64,000 nucleotides of DNA from Nonomuraea turcica (GTDB lineage: Bacteria; Actinomycetota; Actinomycetes; Streptosporangiales; Streptosporangiaceae). A model generated the notes under the pieces. The model saw only the letters and a program-made list of their open reading frames with translations, ran no database searches and was not told the origin of the DNA. The stretch spans positions 372,001 to 436,000 of the forward strand of contig NZ_JAUZQF010000003.1 of the NCBI RefSeq assembly GCF_030718205.1, read 5' to 3'. Of this stretch, positions 17,051 to 24,880 are shown one piece after another. Positions within the stretch are counted from its first letter, which is position 1. The number at the start of each line of letters is the position of its first letter. The position numbers and the translations under genes were made by a program.

Positions 17051-17950
17051 ATGACGTTGTCCCGCGTCCGGCTGGGCACCGCCCCCGACTCCTGGGGCGT
17101 GTGGTTCCCCGACGACCCGAACCAGGTGCCCTGGGACCGCTTCCTCGACGAGGTGGCCGCGGCCGGCTACGAATGGATCGAGCTCGGCCCGTACGGCTAC
17201 CTGCCCACCGACCCCGAGCAGCTGCGTGACGAGCTTGGCCGGCGCGGGCTCCGGCTGTCCGGCGGGGCGGTGTTCTCCGGCCTGCACCGCGGCCGGGAGG
17301 CGCTGAAGGAGGCCGTCGAGGAGTGCCGCGCGGAGGCCAGGCTGCTCACCGCGCTCGGCGCGAAATACCTGGTCTCGCTGCCCGAGGGCTACACCGACCT
17401 GGACGGGAACCTCACCCAGCCGGTGGACCTGACCCCCGAGCAGTGGAAGGACCTCACCACGGGCATGTCGGAGCTGGCCCGCGTCCTCCACGAGGAATGC
17501 GGCGTCGAGCTGGTCTTCCACCCGCACGCCGACAGCCACGTCGACACCCAGGAACGCGTGCTGCGCTTCCTTGAGGACACCGACCCCGAGGTCGTCTCCC
17601 TCTGCCTCGACACCGGCCACATCTCCTACTGCGGCGGGGACAACATCGCGATCATCCGCGCGTTCCCCGAGCGGATCGGATACGTGCATCTCAAGCAGGT
17701 GGACCCCGAGATCATCCGGCAGGTCCGCGAGGAGAACCTGTGCTTCGCCGAGGCCGTACGCCGCGGCGCCATGATCGAGCCGCCCGCCGGCATCCCCGCC
17801 ATGGAGCCGCTGCTGGCCGAGCTCGGCAAGCTGGACGCCGACCTGTTCGCGATCGTCGAGCAGGACCTCTACCCGTGTCCACCGGACACCCCGCTGCCCA
17901 TCGCCACCCGCACCCGCACGTACCTCAACGGCTGCGGCCTGCGTCCCTGA
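17051..17950 (+). CDS. IolE-like sugar phosphate isomerase/epimerase
   Basis: 299 residues, COG1082 TIM barrel. The start VRLGTAPDSWGVWFPDDPNQ and the segment WIELGPYGYLPTD are characteristic of the IolE-like group next to cyclitol dehydrogenases. LVFHPHADSHVDT, CLDTGHISYCGGDN and YVHLKQVDP carry the likely metal-binding His/Asp/Glu residues. Probably dehydrates or epimerises the keto-cyclitol made by the product of 17965. It is more IolE-like at its N-terminus than the barrel at 1549. Confidence 0.84.
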   Translation: MTLSRVRLGTAPDSWGVWFPDDPNQVPWDRFLDEVAAAGYEWIELGPYGYLPTDPEQLRDELGRRGLRLSGGAVFSGLHRGREALKEAVEECRAEARLLTALGAKYLVSLPEGYTDLDGNLTQPVDLTPEQWKDLTTGMSELARVLHEECGVELVFHPHADSHVDTQERVLRFLEDTDPEVVSLCLDTGHISYCGGDNIAIIRAFPERIGYVHLKQVDPEIIRQVREENLCFAEAVRRGAMIEPPAGIPAMEPLLAELGKLDADLFAIVEQDLYPCPPDTPLPIATRTRTYLNGCGLRP

Positions 17951-17964
17951 AAGAAGGAAGCATC

Positions 17965-18969
17965 GTGACAATCAAGGTCGGCGTCATCGGGACCGGCAAC
18001 ATCGGGGCCGACCACGTGACACGCCTGTCGTCCCAGGTCGTCGGATCCACGGTGGCAGCCGTGTTCGACGTGGACACCGCCCGGACTGAGCAGATCGCGG
18101 CGAACGCCGGCGCCGTGGCGCGGGGGAGCGCGCTGGAGGTCATCGACGACCCCGGCGTCGACGCCGTGGTCATCGCCTCACCGGGCGACCTCCACGCCGA
18201 GCAGGTCCTGGCGTGCATCGCCGCGGAGAAGCCCGTGCTCTGCGAGAAGCCGCTGGCCACCACGGCGGCGGACTGTCTCAAGGTGCTCGAGGCGGAGGTC
18301 GCGACCGGCCGCCGCTGGATCCAGGTCGGCTTCATGCGCCGCTACGATCCCGGCTACAAGGTTGTCAAGGACGCCGTCGACGACGGCACGATCGGCGAGC
18401 CGCTGCTGGCCCACATGATCCACCGCAACGCGGTCGTGCCCGGCTCCTTCACCAGCCCCATGGCGATGACCGACTCGGTCATTCACGAGATCGACACCAC
18501 CCGCTGGCTGCTCGGCCAGGAGATCGTGCGCACCACGGTCGTCGCCACCAAGCCGAGCCCGCTGGCCGCGGCCCACCTGCGCGACCCGCAGATCGTGCTG
18601 CTGGAGGCGGCCGGCGGCGGCGTGGTCACCGTCGAGGTGTTCGTCAACTGCCAGTACGGCTACGACGTGCGCTGCGAGGTCGTGGGCTCCACCGGCGTCG
18701 TGACGCTGGAGAATCCCACTGCCAACGCGGTGATCCGCGACGGCCACAGCGCCCGGACGGTCCCGGCCGACTGGCGGGTCCGGTTCGGCGCGACGTACCT
18801 GGCCGAACTGCAGGAGTGGATCATCGGGCTGCGGTCCGGGGTCGTCGGCGGGCCGAGCGCGTGGGACGGCTACGCGGCCACCGTCGTCGCGGAGAGCGCC
18901 GTCGCCTCGCTCGACTCGGGCGCGCCCGTCCCGGTCAGCCTGGTCGAGCGGCCCGGTCTGTACGCCTGA
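17965..18969 (+). CDS. Gfo/Idh/MocA oxidoreductase, cyclitol dehydrogenase-like
   Basis: 334 residues from GTG 17965, preceded by AGAAGGAAG. TIKVGVIGTGNIGADHV is the Rossmann loop, CEKPLATTAADC gives the EKP motif at residues 94-96, and HEIDTTRWLLG places the probable catalytic His at 174. Second such enzyme in the window after 524; it may act on a different inositol isomer (scyllo, D-chiro) or a methylated inositol, which sequence alone cannot settle. Confidence 0.87.
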   Translation: MTIKVGVIGTGNIGADHVTRLSSQVVGSTVAAVFDVDTARTEQIAANAGAVARGSALEVIDDPGVDAVVIASPGDLHAEQVLACIAAEKPVLCEKPLATTAADCLKVLEAEVATGRRWIQVGFMRRYDPGYKVVKDAVDDGTIGEPLLAHMIHRNAVVPGSFTSPMAMTDSVIHEIDTTRWLLGQEIVRTTVVATKPSPLAAAHLRDPQIVLLEAAGGGVVTVEVFVNCQYGYDVRCEVVGSTGVVTLENPTANAVIRDGHSARTVPADWRVRFGATYLAELQEWIIGLRSGVVGGPSAWDGYAATVVAESAVASLDSGAPVPVSLVERPGLYA

Positions 18970-18982
18970 AAGGAACCGGAAC

Positions 18983-19837
18983 ATGAAGATCGCCCTCGAT
19001 CCGTACATGGTGCGCCACACCCCGCTGCTCGAGCTGCCCGCGCTGGTCGCGGACCTCGGCTACGAGTACATCGAGCTGTCGCCGCGCGAGGACTTCCTGC
19101 CCTTCTTCCTGCACCCGAGGGCCGACCGGGACACCGTCGCGGCCTTCAAGTCCGCCCTCGCCGCAGCGGACGTCAAGCTCGCCTCGGTGCTGCCGCTCTA
19201 CCGCTGGTCCGGCCCCGACGAGGAGGAGCGCCAGGCGGCGGTGCGCTACTGGAAGCGGGCCATCGAGATCACGGTCGAGCTCGGCTGCACCGTCATGAAC
19301 TCGGAGTTCAACGGCCGCCCTGAGCAGGCGTCCCGGAGCGAGGCCATGTTCTGGCGGTCGATGGAGGAGTTGCTGCCCGTCTTCGAGCGCGAGGGCGTGG
19401 AGCTACGCCTCGAACCGCACCCGGACGACTTCGTCGAGGACGGCAAGACCGCCGTCGACATGGTGCGCGGGATCAACTCCCCGCACGTGTCGTTCCTCTA
19501 CTGCGCGCCGCACACCTTCCACCAGGGCGGCAACCTGACCGAGATCATGGAGTACGCCGGCGACCTGCTCGCCCATGTGCACGTCGCCGACTCCTTCGAC
19601 CATCGCGCCTCCTCCGGCCTGCGCTACATCGTCAACCCGCCGGGCTCGACCGCCCGGGTCCACCAGCACCTGAACATCGGCCAAGGGGAGGTCGACTGGG
19701 ACGAGTTCTTCGGCACCCTCGGCCGTCTCGGCTTCGACGGCATCATGACCGCGTGCGTCTTCGCGTGGGAGGACAAGGCGCGCGAGTCGAACTTGTTCAT
19801 GCTCCAGGAGATGACCAAGCGCACGGCCTCATGGTGA
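18983..19837 (+). CDS. IolH-like sugar phosphate isomerase/epimerase
   Basis: 284 residues. MKIALDPYMVRHTPLLELP, YEYIELSPREDFLPFF and LPLYRWSGPDEEERQAAVRY resemble IolH proteins of rhizobial and corynebacterial inositol clusters. RLEPHPDDFVEDG and AHVHVADSFDHR supply metal-binding residues. The biochemical role of IolH is poorly defined in the family. Last gene of the second cluster, 13 nt after the dehydrogenase, with AAAGGAACCGG as ribosome-binding site. Confidence 0.82.
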   Translation: MKIALDPYMVRHTPLLELPALVADLGYEYIELSPREDFLPFFLHPRADRDTVAAFKSALAAADVKLASVLPLYRWSGPDEEERQAAVRYWKRAIEITVELGCTVMNSEFNGRPEQASRSEAMFWRSMEELLPVFEREGVELRLEPHPDDFVEDGKTAVDMVRGINSPHVSFLYCAPHTFHQGGNLTEIMEYAGDLLAHVHVADSFDHRASSGLRYIVNPPGSTARVHQHLNIGQGEVDWDEFFGTLGRLGFDGIMTACVFAWEDKARESNLFMLQEMTKRTASW

Positions 19838-19841
19838 CGGC

Positions 19842-19856
19842 TCCCCGCACCGGGGG
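19842..19856. terminator. short hairpin between convergent operons
   Basis: CCCCG-CAC-CGGGG forms a small stem in the 19-nt gap between the IolH-like gene and the convergent AAA+ gene. No T-run follows, so a terminator role is weakly supported. Confidence 0.35.
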
Positions 19857-21311
19857 TCAGCAGTTGGGCGGCTCCAATCGTGCGGGGGTCCGCTCGTCCT
19901 TGGAGCCCGTGGCCGTGCCTGGCTCCTGGGAGCCGAGGAGAGCGCGGGTGAGCGCCTGATTGTCGCCCGCCATGGCCTGCAGAGTCGTGTCGAAGTGGTC
20001 GTCGGTGAGGGCGGGTTCGCCGGAGCGGAGCGTGACCAGGATGACGCGGCGCAGCAGCTCCTTGATGAAGGACGCGGTGACGCCCTCGGTGGCGGCGACC
20101 ACCTTGGCGACGTCGGCCACGATGGGCTGGTTCCGGGCGTACAGCCGGATCAGGCGCTCCCGGGCCGCCGCGTCCGGAGGCGGGATCTCCACCGCGAGGT
20201 CCACCCGGCCGGGCCGCTGTACCAGGGCCTTCTCCAGGGCCTCGACCCGGTTGGTGGTCAGGATGAACGTCACGTCGACGTCGCCGCTGATCCCGTCCAT
20301 GGCGTCCAGCAGGGAGAACAGCAGCGGGCTGCTCTCGTACTGGCTGCGGTCCTCGGCGATGAGGTCGACGTCCTCGACGACCACGATGGACGGCTGGAGC
20401 TTGCGGGCCATCGCCACCGCGTAGTCGATCTTGCGCATGGCGGGCCCCGTCATCAGCACCGCCGTGTGCTCGCGCAACCGGCTGATGAGGTAGCGCGTGG
20501 TGTGGGTCTTGCCGGTGCCCGGCGGGCCATAGAGCAGCAGCCCCCTGCGCAGGTGCTGGCCGGCCGCGGTGAGGCGGCCGGCCAGCTCGGCGATGCCCAC
20601 GATGTGATCCTCGATCGCCTCGAGTCGGCCTTCCGGCAGGATCACCTCCTCGGCGCCGAGCTCCGGGCGGGGCAGGAAGGTGAGCAGCTCGTTGTCCCGG
20701 TGCTCGCTGAATCCGAAGCTGAGCACCTGGCCGCGGAACGGATCGTTCTCCCGCATGAGCCGGTCCACCTCGTCGCGTACGGCGGTGGCCGCCTCACGGC
20801 CGGCCGACAGCACGGTGAGGAGGCTGTATCCGTCGTAGTCGTCCTTGTCGCTCAGCCCGATGACCACCGGGCTGCCGTCGGGTGCGGTCGTCGCGACCAG
20901 GCCGAGCTGCACGACCTCGATCGTGGCGTCGGGGCCGATCGGGGCGGTGCCGTAGTCGGGGCGGCCGAGCAGCCGGCTGCCCTCGCGCATCGCCGACAGC
21001 AGCATGTTGATGATGCTCTCCCAGCGCCGCTCCCCGCCGACGATGCCGAACCACTCAGCGCCGGGGGAGTGCGCGTCCAGGTAGAGGTCGGCAGCGACCT
21101 GCAGCGCCGCGTGCTCGTACAGCCGGTACTTCTCCTCCACCACCACGACGTCGCTGAGCGGGCAGCCGAGGTGCCCGGTCACCTTCGTGATCAGGGGAGA
21201 GGCGGCGTTGTCCGCGCCGATGCGTTCGGCCACCGCGGTGTACACCTGCCGCAGGCTTTCGGCGAGCGCCCGCGCCTCTGTGAGCTCGATCTCCGTCACA
21301 CCGATCATCAT
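19857..21311 (-). CDS. AAA+ ATPase
   Basis: 484 residues. The N-terminal ~230 residues match no domain I know. The AAA+ module begins about residue 230: Walker A LLLYGPPGTGKTHTTRYL near 260, Walker B-like VVVEDVDLIAEDR (ED instead of the usual DE), and the second region of homology TTNRVEALEKALVQRPGRVD with an arginine-finger candidate. The layout is that of FtsH/Cdc48-like remodelling ATPases without a protease. Starts ATG 21311 or 21308. Function unknown; a nested palindrome precedes it. Confidence 0.85.
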   Translation of the reverse strand: MMIGVTEIELTEARALAESLRQVYTAVAERIGADNAASPLITKVTGHLGCPLSDVVVVEEKYRLYEHAALQVAADLYLDAHSPGAEWFGIVGGERRWESIINMLLSAMREGSRLLGRPDYGTAPIGPDATIEVVQLGLVATTAPDGSPVVIGLSDKDDYDGYSLLTVLSAGREAATAVRDEVDRLMRENDPFRGQVLSFGFSEHRDNELLTFLPRPELGAEEVILPEGRLEAIEDHIVGIAELAGRLTAAGQHLRRGLLLYGPPGTGKTHTTRYLISRLREHTAVLMTGPAMRKIDYAVAMARKLQPSIVVVEDVDLIAEDRSQYESSPLLFSLLDAMDGISGDVDVTFILTTNRVEALEKALVQRPGRVDLAVEIPPPDAAARERLIRLYARNQPIVADVAKVVAATEGVTASFIKELLRRVILVTLRSGEPALTDDHFDTTLQAMAGDNQALTRALLGSQEPGTATGSKDERTPARLEPPNC

Positions 21312-21323
21312 CGCCGCTGGGCG

Positions 21324-21358
21324 GGCGTTGAGGAATGAGTATCCCCATACTCAACGCC
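21324..21358. promoter_or_regulatory. nested inverted repeat upstream of the AAA+ gene
   Basis: GGCGTTGAG (21324-21332) pairs with CTCAACGCC (21350-21358), and GAGTAT (21337-21342) pairs with ATACTC (21347-21352) across CCCC. The two stems share the CTC at 21350-21352, so only one can form fully. It is 13 nt upstream of the ATG, in operator position. Confidence 0.55.
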
Positions 21359-21368
21359 TCGGCGCTCG

Positions 21369-21945
21369 TCAGTACGTGAACGGCTTGCGGCCGCTGGTGT
21401 GCGGGATCATCGCCTGGGCGATGGCGGTCTGGCGGGGGCGGGCCAGTGCGCCGCCGAGGTGACGGATCTGGATCGACACCAGCGGAGCGACGCTCTCGCG
21501 GCCGGCCGCGTCCATCAAGGCCGCCACGGTGGCGTCGTCCAGATCCGTCAGCAACTCGCCGCGCAGGAGGGCGGGCATGGGCTCGGTGGGCTCGGCGCAG
21601 ATGGAGCCCAGCTCGCTGACCGGCAGGGGGCCGCGGGTGTCCACGATCACGCCGGGGAGGGCCTCCAGCGGGCGCAGCAGGGCGCGGCGGTGGCGATCTC
21701 GCGGAAGGCGGCCATGACCTGCTCCGCGTGGGCGATCGGCCAGATCACCTGGCCGCCGTACAGGCTTGGCGCCGGGAACAGGTCCAGCTCCAGCGCGGTG
21801 ACCACGGCGAAGCGCGCGGACGGCGTTGCCGGCCAGCCCGTGCGCTCGCCACGGCTCGTACGCGCTGCTCGACGGCGCGGTTCCACGGCCGCGTGGCCTG
21901 CTCGAAGCCCTCGTCACCGGGCAGCAGCACCCATCCGCGCACCGC
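21369..21945 (-). pseudogene. decayed FAD-linked (BBE-type) oxidoreductase
   Basis: Three reading frames together spell a broken FAD-binding oxidoreductase. The first piece (about 21945-21860) reads VRGWVLLPGDEGFEQATRPWN, the N-terminus of this family. The second (about 21835-21700) reads FAVVTALELDLFPAPSLYGG, normally some 150 residues later. The third (about 21690-21369) reads LEALPGVIVDTRGPLP then SIQIRHLGGALARP and ends SGRKPFTY. The FAD-binding core between pieces one and two is missing, and a frame change separates pieces two and three. Confidence 0.72.
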
Positions 21946-22035
21946 CCGTCATCGCACCGGCGCGGGGATTGAGTCTGGCTTGTATCCGACGTGTGGGCCA
22001 TGCTGCGGGACAGGGGCGGCGCTAGACTGCCCGAT

Positions 22036-22587
22036 ATGCGGCGATTGACCAGTACGGTGGTCGTGGTGGCGGGGGACGGCGCTGGAGACGTGGTCGCGGG
22101 TCTGGACGGGCTGCACAACGTGCGGACGATCCCGCGCGGGGAGCGCAGGCCGGCCGAGGTGATGGAGATCGCGGCACGGTCGGCGGCCACGTATGTGGTG
22201 CACGACGCCGACCCGCTGGCCGATGTGGCCGTGGCGTGGACGGCGTTCTTCGACGGCACCGGAGTCGTCGGCGGCCTGGAAGTGGCCATCGAGGCGGCTC
22301 TGGGCGAGCTGCGCGCCGACCGGCTGGTGCTGCCCGACTACTACCTGGTGCTGGATCCCGACGGGATGGCGGAGACCTGGCGGCACTGGTGGCTCGGCGT
22401 GCTGGCAGGGGCGGCGCCCGTACGGGTGGTGCCTGCGCACTCCTCGGCGGTCGCGGTCGCGGAGCAGCTCGGCCGGCTGGCCGCGGGCCGTTGGTGGCCC
22501 GCGGACCTGGAGGCGTGGCTACGCGGTCTCCCGCGGGTGGTGCCCGACCGCGCCGGCCTGCCGAGCGGTGGCGCCGTGGTGGCGTAG
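22036..22587 (+). CDS. hypothetical protein
   Basis: 183 residues from ATG 22036 (a GTG at 21991 is an alternative). It starts RRLTSTVVVVAGDGAGDVVAGL and has a soluble alpha/beta appearance with no membrane span or signal peptide. VVHDADPLADVAVAWTAFFD and LPDYYLVLDPDGMAETWRHW are distinctive but match nothing I recognise. Codon use looks normal for the window. It stands alone between a pseudogene and the convergent alginate-lyase-like gene, ending 8 nt from the latter's stop. Confidence 0.6.
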   Translation: MRRLTSTVVVVAGDGAGDVVAGLDGLHNVRTIPRGERRPAEVMEIAARSAATYVVHDADPLADVAVAWTAFFDGTGVVGGLEVAIEAALGELRADRLVLPDYYLVLDPDGMAETWRHWWLGVLAGAAPVRVVPAHSSAVAVAEQLGRLAAGRWWPADLEAWLRGLPRVVPDRAGLPSGGAVVA

Positions 22588-22595
22588 GGCGCGCG

Positions 22596-23798
22596 TCAGT
22601 TCGGGTTGCCGGCGTGGGTGAGGGTCTCCCAGGCGACGAAGAGGTTGTTGGTGCCCGCCGGGCGCTGCTGCTCGGTGAGCGCCTGGGTGTTGCTCATCGC
22701 GAGGCCCATGCGGTTGTTCAGGGCGTTGAAGCCGACCTCCGTCACCGGGCCCAGGCCCAGCGTGACGTCGCCGCCGCACAACCAAGTCGGGACGGCCGTG
22801 CCGAGCTGGTACTTGGCGTGCAGGCCGAGCGCGTGCCGCAGCCGGTCGGCGATCTCCGGGTAGAGGTCCTGCCCCTGGATCCGGGAGGTCTCGGCGATGT
22901 GCGCGATCGCCGCCAGGCCGTAGCCGGTGTGGGTGAAGTCGCGACAGGTCTCCTGGGACAGCCCGTTGACGAAGGTCTCCTGGCCATGCCAGTACGCGAC
23001 GATCTCGTCCCGCGTGTCGATGCTGCTGCCGGCCGGTCCCTTGGGGAGGGCGCCGTCACCGGTGAGGTAGATGTAGGCGGGCATGCGGGCCCGGAACGTG
23101 CTCACGGCCTTGTCATAGGCGGCCTTGTCCTCCAGGAACACTGCGATCCCGATGGCCGCGTCCATCATCGACAACTCCCAGTTGCCGTTGGTGGTGGCCC
23201 GGCCGTTGATGACCTCGGGCAGGTAGACGTTCCTGAGCATGGTCGCGAAGCGGTTGACCCCCGTGGCGGACCACCCGGTGTAGGTGTACCGGATGATCTC
23301 GGCCGCCCTGGGCCAGGACGAGCCGGCCCACCCCGTCTGGAGCGGGGCGTTGCTGTTGGTGTGGTCGGTGATCACGGCGGACCAGGCGTCCATGATCTGG
23401 ATGGCCTTCTGCGCGTACCGGCTGTCGCGCGAGATGTACCAGATCAGCGCGTCGGTGTACGCGGCCAGCGCGTCCTGGCGCTCGTCCGTGCAGCCGTAGT
23501 TGGGATTCGAGTACGAGCCGCATTCCACGACGGCCCGCGGCTTCGGGGTACGTGACAACGACGCGAGGCTGCTGGCGAGCATCTGGTCGTAGGCGGCCTT
23601 CCACGGCTGGGCGCCGGCGTTGACCTTGGAGCGGACGAAGTCGAGCTGGGCCCTGCTGACGAGCACGCCGGGATGTGCGAAGGCGGCCGGGGCGCTGCGG
23701 GCCACGGCGGCGGGTGCCTGCACGGCTCCGGTGCCGACTGTGATGACCAGCGCGACCGTGAGTAACAACAGGCTCCCGCGACTACGGGGACGAACCAT
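22596..23798 (-). CDS. secreted alginate-lyase-family protein
   Basis: 400 residues. Sec signal MVRPRSRGSLLLLTVALVIT with probable cleavage near AVQA/PAAVARS. The rest is an alpha/alpha-toroid of the Pfam Alginate_lyase type: HPGVLVSRAQLDFVRSKVNA, DALAAYTDALIWYISRDSRY, NGNWELSMMDAAIGIAVFL, and YWHGQETFVNGLSQETCRDF with the His/Tyr-rich segment HTGYGLAAIAHIAETSR. These enzymes cleave uronate polysaccharides; the substrate is not predictable. Expression is probably controlled by the palindrome at 23814. Confidence 0.85.
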   Translation of the reverse strand: MVRPRSRGSLLLLTVALVITVGTGAVQAPAAVARSAPAAFAHPGVLVSRAQLDFVRSKVNAGAQPWKAAYDQMLASSLASLSRTPKPRAVVECGSYSNPNYGCTDERQDALAAYTDALIWYISRDSRYAQKAIQIMDAWSAVITDHTNSNAPLQTGWAGSSWPRAAEIIRYTYTGWSATGVNRFATMLRNVYLPEVINGRATTNGNWELSMMDAAIGIAVFLEDKAAYDKAVSTFRARMPAYIYLTGDGALPKGPAGSSIDTRDEIVAYWHGQETFVNGLSQETCRDFTHTGYGLAAIAHIAETSRIQGQDLYPEIADRLRHALGLHAKYQLGTAVPTWLCGGDVTLGLGPVTEVGFNALNNRMGLAMSNTQALTEQQRPAGTNNLFVAWETLTHAGNPN

Positions 23799-23813
23799 GA
23801 GGCGGCTCCTTGA

Positions 23814-23830
23814 TTAGGAAAGTTTCCTAA
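23814..23830. promoter_or_regulatory. perfect 17-bp operator palindrome
   Basis: TTAGGAAAGTTTCCTAA is perfectly symmetric about its central base and begins 16 nt upstream of the alginate-lyase-like start codon, just after the predicted transcription start. The AGGAAA-n-TTTCCT form recalls sites of ROK-family repressors of secreted polysaccharide-degrading enzymes in Streptomyces (from memory). Confidence 0.75.
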
Positions 23831-23840
23831 AAGTGCTGAG

Positions 23841-23869
23841 ATCGTAGTCCTGACATCGCCTCCTTACAA
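23841..23869 (-). promoter_or_regulatory. promoter of the alginate-lyase-like gene
   Basis: Minus-strand -35 TTGTAA (23869-23864), 17-nt spacer, -10 TACGAT (23846-23841). Transcription would begin near 23834, immediately upstream of the 23814-23830 palindrome. Confidence 0.6.
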
Positions 23870-23995
23870 GGGCCCGCGGGCGGTGAAAGAGTGGGCAGGA
23901 AGCCCGACCGGCCCGTATTAATTCCGCGATAAGCCCATTTGTCAGATCCGGCGCCTTTAAGATCATGATGATCGACTCCGTGAGGAAGGACACCT

Positions 23996-24799
23996 GTGGC
24001 CGAGCAACAGGACGAGTGGAAGAGCGCGATCGACACGACCAGGCCCAGCATCGCGAGGGCCTACGACGTCGTCCTGCACGGCAAGGACAACTTCGAGGTC
24101 GATCGCGCCTTCGTCGCGGAGATCGTCAAGGTGGTTCCGGAGATCTACGACGTGGCGACCTACAACCGGCACATGCTGGGCCGCGGCGTCCGGTTCCTGG
24201 TCGACCAGGGCGTCACCCAGTTCATCGACCTCGGCTCGGGGCTGCCGACCGTGGAGAACACCCACCAGGTCGCCCAGCGCGCGAACGCGGAGTCGCGCGT
24301 CGTCTACGTCGACAACGACCCCATGGTGCTGGCCCACGGCCGGGCCCTGCTGGCGGAGAACGAGCGCACCGCCGTGGTCACCTCAGACCTGCGCGACCCG
24401 CCGGCGATCCTCGCCGACGAGGCCGTCGCGCGGCTCATCGACCTCGGCCGCCCGGTCGGTGTGATGCTCGTCGGCATCCTGCACCACCTGCACGACGACG
24501 AGGACCCGCGGGGGATCGTCGAGGCGTACATGGCCGCGGTCCCGTCCGGCAGCTACCTCTTCATCACCCACTTCTGCGATTCGAGCCAGGACTCGCGTGA
24601 CGCGGAGAAGAAGTTCCTCGCGCTGCTCGGCACCGGCAGGTTCCGCACCGTCGCGGAGATCACCGCCTTCTTCGACGGGTTCGAGCTGGTGGAGCCGGGT
24701 GTCGTGCCACTGCCTCTGTGGCGTCCCGAGGCGGCCGTCCCCGAGGAACTGACCGTGGGCCAGCGCCTCATGTTCGGCGGCATCGCCCGCAAACCCTGA
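23996..24799 (+). CDS. SAM-dependent methyltransferase, DUF574 (Methyltransf_19) family
   Basis: 267 residues from GTG 23996 with GGAAGGA upstream. The family's SAM-binding motif FIDLGSGLPTVENTHQVAQ is followed by RVVYVDNDPMVLAHGRALL and the motif GVMLVGILHHLHDDEDP. DUF574 proteins are abundant in Streptomyces and relatives, often near regulatory clusters; substrates are mostly unknown. It is a monocistronic gene that converges on the membrane protein at 24851. Confidence 0.92.
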   Translation: MAEQQDEWKSAIDTTRPSIARAYDVVLHGKDNFEVDRAFVAEIVKVVPEIYDVATYNRHMLGRGVRFLVDQGVTQFIDLGSGLPTVENTHQVAQRANAESRVVYVDNDPMVLAHGRALLAENERTAVVTSDLRDPPAILADEAVARLIDLGRPVGVMLVGILHHLHDDEDPRGIVEAYMAAVPSGSYLFITHFCDSSQDSRDAEKKFLALLGTGRFRTVAEITAFFDGFELVEPGVVPLPLWRPEAAVPEELTVGQRLMFGGIARKP

Positions 24800-24805
24800 C
24801 CGCGT

Positions 24806-24880
24806 CCCCTCCACTCAGCCGTGTGCCGGCCGGACGGAGGGAGCCGGCCGTCACGGCGTCGACGGCTGAGTGGGGAGGGG
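24806..24880. terminator. long bidirectional hairpin between convergent genes
   Basis: CCCCTCCACTCAGCCGT (24806-24822) pairs with 24862-24880 over 17 bp with a 2-nt bulge. An inner CGGCC/GGCCG stem (24827-24831 with 24846-24850) lies within. The right arm runs through the last codons of the membrane protein gene, so the coding sequence doubles as terminator. Confidence 0.75.
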
